The notes under the pieces: generated by a model
What the model was told of the DNA's origin: nothing
The model's database searches: none
What the model saw: the letters and a program-made list of their open reading frames with translations, nothing else
Program-made: the position numbers and the translations under genes
Assembly (NCBI GenBank): GCA_900155495.1
Contig: FTLJ01000039.1
Location: forward strand, 1-64,000
DNA from: Porogramme epimiltina
Taxonomy: Eukaryota > Basidiomycota > Agaricomycetes > Polyporales > Polyporaceae
Length of the DNA stretch: 64,000 nt
Reading direction: 5' to 3'
In this document: positions 43,110-53,309 of the stretch, piece after piece
Position numbering within the stretch: position 1 is the first letter of the stretch
Layout of the letters: each line of letters begins with the position of its first letter

Positions 43110-44993
43110 TCACAACATAGCCTTTGGGCCTCCAAATCTAACGCTCAAGAATTCGTGCAGCTCTTGAGCTGAGAATAGGCCTATGGTCAGGTGTGGGATG
43201 CATTATGAGAAGGAGCGGACATACCAAGTTCTAAGGGAGCCTCCTGTACAATAAGATGACCCGACGATAGTATCCGTGTGTGCGACGAGTTTACAGTCCG
43301 TCGCCACACTGAGCGCTGCCGCGCCTCAGTATCTCTACACAAAAAACAACGCACGCACACCGTCAGCATAGCATTCCAGTCCTGACGACGAAGCCGGCGC
43401 ACCTGGGGCTCAGCTTCCCCGCGACGACCCACCGGGTCTCGATGCGCGGGTCGAGGCCCGCGAGGAGCTCGAAGGTCTCGCTCGGCGTGTACTCCTCCGC
43501 GAAGCACACGGCCTCCTGGACGCCCGGCATCTTCAGCCGCACGACGCCGTCGGGCGCGTCGTAGAGCGCGCACGCGACGTACACCGCGAGCGCGGCGGGG
43601 TCCCACGCCGCGAAGAACGGCGTTGCGGCGAACTGCTTGTGCGCCTCCTCCCTGTCCCGCGAATGGATTGCTGGTGAGCATTGCGCGGAAAGGACAAAGG
43701 AAGGGGAGGGGGACCCACCGAGACGCCCAGCCGTCGCGCCGCTGCACTGCCCCGGTGGCCATACCGCGCATGAACGCGCTCGCACGCGGCGCGTCGGGGT
43801 GCAGCGGGTACACGATCGCGTCGACGAGGAAGAGGCTGCGGAACAGCGCGGGCTCCGCGAGCGCCGCGCGCGTCCTGGGGGCCGGGGAACGCCGGTCAGT
43901 GCACCGCGCGACATGCGTGGGTCGGAAGGGTGCGCGACGCGCGACGTACAAGGTGCAACCACCAAATGAGTGGCCGATGAAGACGATGGTGCGGTCTTGG
44001 AAGCCGTGCGAGCGGCGGGCTGCACCGTCTGTGGCAGAGAGGTGGGGAAGGTGGGTCGGGAGTGTGTCTGGTGTCGGGCGCGAAGGGAGGTAGAACTGGA
44101 GGAAGTTGAGGATATCGCGGCTGTTGTCACGCCAGTCATCTGTGGGGAATATAGCAATCAGAAAAGGGAGTTCCACAAGCGCGACCGAGAGTTGCGAGAT
44201 GTGAACATCGCTCATTTCCACAGCAGTAAACGTCATCCTCTTATGCTTCGGGTTGGAGACACTGCTCACATCCCACTAAACGCGTACAAACAGGATGCGG
44301 ACACTCACAGATGCCCCCGAGCACGTCTCGGTTGATCAAACTTGAGTCCCCGTGGTTCGCCGCCTCCCATGACCAGATCTCATCGACCTGGTACCCGGAC
44401 TTGGCCGAAAAGTCGCGCACGAGACGCTCCAACATAGGCTCCCAAATCTCCAGATAGCGAAGCCCGTCAGCGAGGGCCACCCCTTCGGCAGAAAACGAAA
44501 ACAAGAAGGCGAGGTGGGCGGCAGAACACACCTCTTTCGTAAACCCGTTTGCGTGAGCGCAGAAGAGCGTAATGCCTCCGCCTTGGGCTTCGCGAAGCTC
44601 CTTCCGCACATACCTGTTTACGCAGTTCCACCACGACCGCTCGTCCCTGGCCAGCCGGTCCAGCTCGCCACGCCATTGCCTCTCCTTTGTACCGAGGATA
44701 CTGTCGGTTGTCCGTTTGACCGAAGCCTTGAACGCATTCTTGTCCGAGGACCACTGAGGAAGATCCGGGAGGGGCACTATCGGCGTAGTGCGAGGAAATG
44801 CAGCCGGGACGATGTGTGTAGTGAGGGCGAAGCGGGTGTCGAGCAACGAAGCACGAGGGGGTGACGGGAGCGTAGGGGGGTAGATGCACAACGGCGGCGG
44901 CTGGAGTGGCAGCAAAGATTGCGGGTTGCAGGTAGGAAAGTCGCGCGGCTCGGGTGGAGGAAAGGTGAGCGCATTTGGGTCGATGGTAGTCAT
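43110..44993 (-). CDS. Alpha/beta hydrolase, Lpx1/AKT2-like (copy H3)
   Basis: Start MTTIDPNALTFPPPEPRDFP then TCNPQSL. Blocks: LLDTRFALTTHIVPAAFPRT, CVNRYVRKELREA, ITLFCAHANGFTKE, IWEPMLERLVRDFSAKSGYQ, VDEIWSWEAANHGDSSLINR, DDWRDNSRDILNFLQFYLP, complete elbow VFIGHSFGGCTLYV, LFRSLFLVDAIVYPL, LYDAPDGVVRLKMPG, and SSHTRILSSGHLIVQEAPLE with the catalytic His. The last exon reads AQELHEFLSVRFGGPKAML; AML is not a standard PTS1. It is very similar to H4, whose coding region lies about 3 kb further right, with DUF6533-C between them, so the two are a recent pair. Serine-esterase, lipase or epoxide-type chemistry is possible; the substrate cannot be read from sequence. Confidence 0.8.
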
Positions 44994-45947
44994 TTCGCTT
45001 GGTGTCTTTGAGGTGTGCTTGCGCTCAAAATCAGGTTGGACTAGAAGAGACGGAACTTGTTCACATTGAGAATGTAGTGGTATGATATACTGGGGGCTTA
45101 CTCAGTCTTGTCGGCTACTCCCCATCCCGGCGAGCGAAACATGAGACGGAGGCGAATGAGCATGTTAAGTCACGCGGGCGGCTACCGACAGGCGCGGTGT
45201 CGCGGGGGGTTCATTTTCCGGTCCGACGGGCCGAAGGCTGCACAGCGCGAGCCCATGGCTATATAGAGCATGCCCCCGAGTTTGTCTCGCAAACGTCGAC
45301 CACGCTGTTCGATCAGCCCGAACTCGCTCGTAGCTGCTCAGGGACAAACTTGTCATGACTCTCCGGTGCGTCGAATATAACGTGATAGGTTTCCTGATCG
45401 TGACTAAATGTGGGTCCGGGGCTCGACATTCCCCGGCAGTGAAGGAGAATGTGAGGCCACCGACCAACTTGCTGGACGGCGAGCTCTCCTGACACAGGTG
45501 CACATGCGAATGCTATGTCGTGTGTGAGAAGTGTACAGTTGTATCACTGTCTGGCCTCGTGGAGTGGCGAAAGCTGAGAAGGTGTCGCACTCGGCTTAAC
45601 TCCCCCGTCCGCCGTGTAGACCCACGTCTACAGCCCAGCTTTAACTCGCACCGCATGTCTGCTAATCCCTGATAACATTATGTAGCCCACAGTGGATATG
45701 CGCTTACACAGGAAGTGCCACAGACTGGCAGATAGATAGGGTCCGCCAGCTTCAATGCCATGCATGGGTGTCTCACCGAGTGTTCCGATATGTTCACCAC
45801 CAAACGTAGAACGCAGGAAGCTGGAGGAAGGGGGCGGCAAGTAGGTGTTGATTCAACCAACCCTCTTATGTTGCGCATATAAATGAATTCTCGTCTCGGG
45901 TTGTGCCATTACTCCAGCGACTCTCCTCCTGGCCCCCAGCTACCAAC
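44994..45947. other. Divergent promoter region H3 / DUF6533-C
   Basis: About 950 bp upstream of both genes, no coding signal. A catataaatg stretch at 45877-45886 (TATA-like) lies about 65 nt before the ATG of DUF6533-C. Confidence 0.4.
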
Positions 45948-47786
45948 ATGACCTCTGGCAATTTCGAAATTACAGCCATTGTAGCGCAAATAGATTCCAG
46001 GTATGTTTGGCTTAGCCCTATGTCTTCTGAAGGACAGAGGGTGATATGGGGCGATATAGTCTTGTAGATAATTTCTGCGGGGTCGCAGTAATGGGTAAGA
46101 GCCCAGCGAATGTCCTTTTGACTTTTGACACTAGATTCACTGCGGAGCTCACTACACAGCGTTGGTGACATACGAGTACCTCATCACGTTCCACTGGGAG
46201 TTTCAACTGTTCTGGAGCAAGAAATTCTCGGGTACAAATGTCTTATTCTTCCTCAATCGATACCTCACCTTGATCAATTGGTGGTTCCAAATTGCTGTCG
46301 TAATTTTTAGCCCTCTATTGAAATCGGTCCCGGTCAGTCACTGCCTAATATCTCAGTAAAATCAATGCTGATAGCCTTGCAGAGGTAGGCAGGTCTCCTG
46401 TTGTGTTTATACGTGCCACGCCCCCTCCTCTATTTGTGTTGACGGCGGCTTTTCAAGCTGTGTATCGTCTGTAAGAAGCGGTGCCCTTCTTGATGCGTTA
46501 CCGTTGGTGGTTTGGGGAGGTATGTATGACAATCTCTGCCCTGTTTCAAGGCCTCTGACAGCTAGGAATGCCTTATGTCCACCCTGAATAGTTTTCTCCA
46601 CCCTTCGCGCGTATGCACTCAGTCAGAGCAAAACCTTATCCTTATTGGTGTTGCCCTTGAGTCTGACTTCCTTCGGAGTGAACATAGTATGCTTTCTTAA
46701 CCTACCGTTCACCTCCACCACCTATTGACGTGATGATAATGATACGATGCAGTACCGCAGTGCCACTTTGACTTGCGCAGTCTTTCCTGTTATTGGACTA
46801 GCTGGATATTCCCCTGTTACAGAACAAGTTGCAATAAAGTGAGTCCCAAAACGCACAGGAATCACACCAGTAAAAACCATCTTGCTAACCTCATTAAAAC
46901 AGGCGTGTGTAACAACACACCTTTGCCAATACTCTGTCCTAACATATATTATTCTCGCTCAGTTATCGTTGCTTCGAGAGCTTGTCTAATGGCCGCAGAC
47001 ACAATCCTCATTGTTGTTACGTGGATGAGGCTTTGGAGCCATGTGAGAACACGGGAAGGCCTGAAGGGACATCAATCTTTGTCGGATGTACTTCTATACG
47101 ACGGTAAGAGGCTTCGTTCCTACAATTTCCATACCAGAAGCTCAATTTCTGTTATAGGAACAGTGTACTTCGTGTAGGGCATTCACACATTTCCTCCATG
47201 TAGTGCTAAAATGCCTATTTTCAGGGTGCTCCTTGCGCTCAACGCATTGCATCTATGTCTCAGTGTGATATCCGTGAGTCATTTCGACACCATCATATCA
47301 CTCAGAGGTACAACATGCTACTCCGGACAGACAGAACTTCCTCTCCAAAGCGCGGTCCTCCAACCCGGGGTCAGCGACATAACCACATTCATAGATCCGT
47401 GCGTCCATTTCTCTGAGATGATACCTTGAATCCCCCTCACGTATTCGCCCGCATGCTGTAGAATTACGTCAATCCTCGTGTCGCGTTTCCTCCTCCATCT
47501 CCAAGCTTCCAGCCAGAGAGCTGCACGAGGAGGCAGATCCGAGTCGATGTCGGCGTACGATTGGGAGCAGGGCTCATCCATGTTCGCGAGAGTTGTCGGC
47601 CCCTTCGGCACACACGTTGATGCGGATGATCTTGCGTGGATGGGAGCTGACGAAGACGTCATGTCCATCGACACTGGCGCCGAAGACACCGAGGACCTGC
47701 AAACGTCGGGACTAGTTGATGTAGAGGCCTCTCTGAGTAGCGGTGACAGCACCGGGACGATTTTGAATCCTGCTGGTTCCGCGTAA
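45948..47786 (+). CDS. DUF6533-domain seven-helix membrane protein C
   Basis: Thirteen exons sum to 1107 nt (368 residues): 45948-46000, 46060-46094, 46160-46332, 46383-46384, 46458-46519, 46592-46686, 46753-46838, 46903-46904, 46963-47103, 47158-47173, 47225-47273, 47331-47398, 47462-47786. Core ALVTYEYLITFHWEFQLFW, LFFLNRYLTLINWWFQ; FSTLRAYALSQSKTLSLL; ASRACLMAADTILIVVTW; GTVYFVRVLLALNALHLCL; ITSILVSRFLLHLQASSQRA and an acidic tail ending NPAGSA. Exon lengths match gene A at most positions (35, 95, 86, 141, 16, 49), including the 2-nt AG and GC exons, although C lies about 20 kb away between two hydrolases. Orphan receptor-like; function unknown. Confidence 0.82.
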
Positions 47787-48019
47787 ACATTTGCATCGCC
47801 GGTGCAATAGGTAGTTTCTGTTTCTTGGACGCTTTCCGTGATCGAAGATTCTTCGAGGCAGACGTAGAGGCAGTTGTCTAGATATTCTCATTACGGACTA
47901 CACCTCTATTCGCTGTCTCGAGAGGGCATGTACATTGTATTGGCACTGGAGGAGCGACCCTGCACAGCAGAATGCACGATGTATGCTATACGCTGTTCAC
48001 AAATATTAGGACCCCGCCT

Positions 48020-49842
48020 TCACAATAGAGCCTTGCGGCCGCCAACCAGGCGGCTCAAGAATTTATGGAGCTCTTTGGCTGAGGACGAAGATCATCGTCA
48101 GACTATGCGTGAGGAGAAGCAGGCAGTGGTAGAACGTACCAAGCTTAGACGGTGTCTCCTGGACGATGAGGTGGCCCGATGACAAGACCCGCACGTGAGA
48201 CGAGTTCACAGTCCGCCGCCACACAGTCCGCCTCCGCGATTCAGTGTCCCTAGGCAGTAGGCATCACACTGTCAGCTTTGTGCCCCAACAGTCCCAGGAT
48301 AGAGCATGGAACGAGCCCTCCAGTGACATAAAGAATTAACTCACTCTGCGTTCAGTTTTCCTGCGACAATCCACCGTGTTTCGATCCGGGGATCCAGTTT
48401 GGGCAGGAGTTCGAACGTCTCGCTCGGCGCGAAGGTCTCGGTAAAGCACACGGCCTCTTGAATGCCCGGCATCTTCAGCTTGACCGTCCCGTCCGGTGCA
48501 TCGTACAATGCGCACGCAACGTACACCGCGAGCGCGGCGGGATCCCAGGCTTGAAAGAATGGCGTCGCGGCGAACTGCTTGTGCGCTTCTTCGCTATTAC
48601 AGTGGCGATAGGTCAGAGCCCAGTCGGCGAGGCATGGCGAGCAGAGAGGACACACCGGGATGCCCAGCCATCGCGCCGTCTCACCGCTCCTGTGACCAAA
48701 CCGCGCACCCAATCATTTGCGCGTGGTGCGCTAGGTTGTAGTGGGTAGATGATCGCGTCGACGAGGAAGAGACTTCGAAACAGCTCTGGCTCGTCGAGGG
48801 CAGCGCGCGCGCTGTTCATAGGTTGGTCAGCATGCACAAGCGACTTGCCTAACGACAACCATGACGTACAGACTGCAGCCGCCAAAGGAATGGCCTATAA
48901 AGACGAGTGTACGGTCCTGGATACCATGCTCCCGGCGAGCGGCACCCTCCTCGGCGGTGAGGCGGGGAAGATGCGTTGGAAGTGGGTCAGGGGATGGGTG
49001 GGAAGGAAGGTAGAATTGAAGGAAGTGCAGGATGCCGCGGCTGTTGTCCCGCCAGTCGTCTGCAACGCAGGATGACGAGTCAGATAAGGGAAACCCCGGA
49101 ACGCGGAAAGATGACTGGAGCAAACATAGTCCCTCCAGACATAGAACACTCACAGATACCACCGAGCACGTCCTTGTTGATCAAACACGAGTCTCCGTGA
49201 TTTGCAGCCTCCCAAGACCATATCTCATCCACTTCGTAGCCGGATTCGGACGAGAACTGGTTGACGAGCCGTTCCAACATGGGCTCCCATATCTAAGAAC
49301 ATTGCGTTCGTCAACATTCGAGTCTGCTTTCTACAGAAATCGGAGCGGGGAGTAGAATGTAACCGACGTACCTCCTTCGTGAACCCATTAGCATGGGTGC
49401 AGAACAACGTGACGCCCCCACTCTTCCCTCTGGCTTCGCGAAGCCCCTTGCGCACGTATCTGTTCACGCAGTTCCACCACGGCCGCTTGTCTCTCGGCAA
49501 CCCGTCTAACTCTCCACGCCATTGCTTCTCCTTCGTATCGAGGATAGCATCCGTCGTCCGTTGCACGGAAGCTTTGAACACATTCTTGTCAGGGGACCAC
49601 TGGGGAAGGTCGGGGAGGGGCACCACGGGTGTGGTGCGCGGGAAGGCGGCAGGGACGATGTGTGTTGTAAGAACGAAGCGGGTGTCGAGCAAGGAGGCAC
49701 GGGGCACGGAAGCGAGTGTGGGTGAGTTGATCCGCTGCGAGGGTGGTGGTTGGAGAGGAAGCAAGGGTCGAGGGTTGCAAGTCGGAAGGGCGGCAAACTC
49801 GGGTGGAGGGAAGGTGAGCGCGGCTGGGTCGACCGTGGCCAT
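48020..49842 (-). CDS. Alpha/beta hydrolase, Lpx1/AKT2-like (copy H4)
   Basis: Start MATVDPAALTFPPPEFAALP then TCNPRPL, near-identical in layout to H3: LLDTRFVLTTHIVPAAFPRT, CVNRYVRKGLREA, VTLFCTHANGFTKE, IWEPMLERLVNQFSSESGYE, VDEIWSWEAANHGDSCLINK, DDWRDNSRGILHFLQFYLP, full elbow VFIGHSFGGCSLYV, LFRSLFLVDAIIYPLQP, EEAHKQFAATPFFQAWDP, LYDAPDGTVKLKMPG, and SSHVRVLSSGHLIVQETP. The last exon (acceptor cctcag) reads AKELHKFLSRLVGGRKALL, so the C-terminus is ALL, not a PTS1. H3 and H4 keep intact catalytic motifs while H1 and H2 vary. Family members act in peroxisomal lipid hydrolysis or secondary metabolism; which applies here is open. Confidence 0.8.
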
Positions 49843-50680
49843 GCTGCTTATGCACGTACGGCGCGGTTATGATACTATGGAATCCGCTCTAGAGCGGCGA
49901 GCACGATTGAGGTACCCTGCGGACCAGCCCAGCTACATATGACATATATTCTGAGAACGTTAAACTAGTCGGTTACTGTCCGTCCCGGAACATGAGCCAA
50001 GACATGGAGGCAATATAACGTGTAAAATGTGATCACGCGAGAGCGAAAGGGATCGGAAGTTGAACGATTTCGTCCACAGGCTTACGCTCGCCGTCTGGAG
50101 CACAGAATCTCGGGTCCGGAAGCAGTGCTGATTCTACATTCTCGTCCCTGTGAAGGCTGCGTCATCAACGTGCATCAACCGTAGTCTATTTCGAGGTGAT
50201 ATCCAACGGAGAGATTGTGTGGGCGTTTATTGTAGCCGCACCCGACCACCGGAAGGCATAGGAAGATGCAGTCGGAGGCCGCCAGAAGTTCCGGGGGCGA
50301 TCATATTGTCCAGATTTTGGCGGGTATGATACGATGGCTGTGCCGTAATGTTATGTCGTAGGTGTCGGATGTCGGCGTACGAATAACCGGAGGCGTACAT
50401 GTGAGTGACGGACCACCTTTTCTCCCTGACAGCTTGTTCTTGGCTCTCTGCGCTCGTAAATCGGACGGGACACTTCCCAAATGATTTATCAGTAATCAAT
50501 TTGAAGGAGTACATGACTCATTTCGCGAAGGACGTCGTGGGCTTCAGGCGGTTCCAGCAACTCCAGCGTGTGGATAATGCATTGCATTCTCTAGAGTGAC
50601 CAAGTAGGCGATACAATATACAACATACAACATCTAGAATGCCTTCTCTCACCTACACGTACCCCTCGCCTAGTGATACC
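49843..50680. other. Intergenic between H4 and seryl-tRNA synthetase
   Basis: About 840 bp, promoter of H4 and 3' flank of the synthetase gene. No gene seen. Confidence 0.45.
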
Positions 50681-52361
50681 TTATGCCTGCTTGCGCTGGA
50701 GGTTCTTCGGCAGCTCCTTCACCCACGGAAGGAAATCGCGTCCCTGCATGTACGGACGGAGGACCTCGGGGATAACGAGACCCTGCGAAGGGATCAGCAT
50801 CGGAGGGCAAAGCAAGTCGGGCCAACAGGACTCACTTCGGGCGTCTGGTAGTTTTCGACGAGGCAGCACAGCGCACGCTCCGTAGCGCAGAGAGTGCCGT
50901 TGAGCATGTGCACGTAGACCTTGCGCGTCTGGTCTTTCGTCTTCAGTCCACATCGAACTTCAAGCCTTCGGCTCTCTGGACGGAGGTAAGTCCCATGAAG
51001 ATGCGGCGAGGTAACGACTCACGGTAATCTGTGCAGTTCGAGCACGACACAAGCTCCTTATACCCGCCCTGGAATGGGAACCACGCTTCCAAGTCGTACT
51101 TCTGCGACGCCGCGAGGTTGAGCGCGCCAGAGACGATCGCGACGACCCGATAGGGGATCTTGAGGCTCTGGTAGAATGCTTCCGAGTTCGCAACCATCGT
51201 GTCAAAGACCTCCCAGCTCTTCTCCGGCTCAGTGATGCAGAACTGCTCGACCTTCTCGAACTGGTGTACACGGAAGATACCCCACATATCGCGCCCGGCC
51301 GAACCGGCCTCTTTGCGGAAGCACGTCGAGTAGCCGGCGTACTTGATCGGGAGCTGCGTCTCGGGCGAGTCGAACCATTCATCCGAATGGTACGCCGAGA
51401 TGGGCTGCTCCGATGTCGCGATGAGGTACTTCTCGTCTTCAGCGGCGATGACTTTGTAGAGCTCCTCGTCGAACTGGTCGAGTTGCGCAGTCTTGGCCAT
51501 AACATCCTTGTTCATCATGAAAGGGGGCTGGATCTTCTTGTAACCCTGCTTGCGCAGGAAGTCAAGCCCATATGAAATGAGCGCCTGGTTGAGGTCGATA
51601 CCGTCGTTCGTCAAGAAGTACCCTCGGTGGCCGGTGATCTTCGAGCCTAGGGGGAAGGTACTCGGTAGGCTGAAGAGATTCACGAAGATGGGGGCGCGTA
51701 CCTCGCTCCAGATCCATGGCATCCAAGCGGAGTAGCACTTCGTGGTGCGGCATGATGTCCGTCCTCTTCTCGACCTCCTTCTGCTCAGGGTGCCATGTCC
51801 TCAGGGTCACATTGTCATCCTACTGTCTTTCATCAATAATGTAGACATCGACGCAGAGGTCATTGTCAAACGCACCTCCGTCAGGCTGACAGGAGCATCC
51901 TTCCCAACGATGTTGCCCGCGGTTGAGGCCTTTTGCCTCATGCTCGCCTCGAGTTCCTTCGCCTCCGTACGCTTGGCAACGACCTGCGCGTCAAGCTCCT
52001 TCTTCTTCGCGACCAGTTCATCTGCGTTTTCTTTAGCCTACCAGCAAACATTCTGTAAGTACACCGTAGAGTAGAGTGAGGTCCATTCGCACCTTCTTTT
52101 TGGCGGCTATGTCCTTCTGTACAGCGTTTACTTGTTTCGCCAAGCCGTTTGCATCGAAGTCCACTGTATGCACGCGACATGGAGCAGATGAGAGGATATC
52201 CGGGGATAGATTCTTGCGCACTCACGTTTCACCCAGTCTGCATACATCTGGATGACCTCATCGACGAGCTCGACTGAGAGACCGCGCTTGCGCTGCGACT
52301 CCCTGATCTCCTCAGCGTTGCCGCCCTTGTTGTCGATAAAGTGCAAGACGTCCAAAGTCAT
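50681..52361 (-). CDS. SES1: Cytosolic seryl-tRNA synthetase
   Basis: Seven exons: 52361-52226, 52163-52093, 52037-51876, 51819-51702, 51646-51023, 50975-50836, 50782-50681; 1353 nt, 450 residues. The N-terminus [20 protein letters not shown] and the coiled-coil arm ([20 protein letters not shown]) that grips the tRNA long variable arm come first. Class II catalytic motifs follow: [34 protein letters not shown], motif 2 [40 protein letters not shown], and motif 3 [20 protein letters not shown]. It charges tRNA-Ser and tRNA-Sec-like species with serine in the cytosol. The length is close to yeast Ses1 (about 460), and the tail [10 protein letters not shown] lacks an organelle signal. Confidence 0.95.
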
Positions 52362-53309
52362 AGTGGTAGGATGACGCCCCGAAGATTCGGATGTGCGGTG
52401 TATGTGTCGTGGGCTACCGAGAGTGTAAGGGCGGGTCAAGTCTAGTCAGAGACCTATGTCGGAAGCTCAAAGTTCTGTAAGGCGGAGGAAAAGCAGCTGC
52501 TATTCTTCCCGCGAGGGCTGGATCGATGACTCTTCGACCGATCGATTTCAAGGTTCGAAGCAAATCTCATCTAATCTCGCTTAACGACGGGCTAGATCTT
52601 GGGTAAGTCGCGGAGTGTGAAATAGAATGCGTCCGAAGCCCTCCGTTTTGTACTCCGAAACGGAGCGTCTGGTCTCCGCTGTGCCACGTCGTTTCCGCCG
52701 TCGCCATCCTCGACGTCCTCTGCTCTTCTGCTTGCGATGAACCCTCGTTCCCCGAGCGACTGCTTATGATGCTCATGAGTCTCATGGCTCTACAGGTGAT
52801 CACGCAGCAGCCGTTGTGGACGATGGGACCGGCCAGTGCCCAGTGGCCCATCCCTTCTATCCCGTCAACCCGTTGAGAAGCACAGGAATAGGCAAGCAAC
52901 AACCCCTTCCCCCCTTCAGGCGGACATGGCGGGAGAGGACGTGGTTAGCATTGGATGTTTTCATGTTGCGGGAGATCATTTGTCGGATATGGAGGATAAT
53001 GGATGACGGCGTTAGGCAAATTTGTGGGCGGGGTGGTGAGAGTGGGCACTTCGCAGATAACGGACAAGAAAAAATGTCGTCCACGTCGCTGTGCGTATTC
53101 CATGAACGAGTGAACTCTTGAGCGAATAGTTGGCGTATTGTGAGGCGCGAGACAATGGGAGGCAGGCTCGCAGTGGCCGTCGCCGAAGATGTCGAACAAG
53201 AGCGCGAAGTCTGAGAGGGCGATGCCGCTTGACCCACGACCACCACCTCTGCCACGACCTTCCACCACCTCCCTCCCTCTCTCCTTCCTCCATCGCCCTG
53301 TGCTCGTCG
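52362..53309. other. Divergent promoter region SES1 / SET1
   Basis: About 950 bp between two housekeeping genes. An unspliced ATG frame at 53189 (MSNKSAKSERAMPLD) overlaps the SET1 start in another frame and could be a 5' exon or leader frame; I see no donor linking it in phase. Confidence 0.4.
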
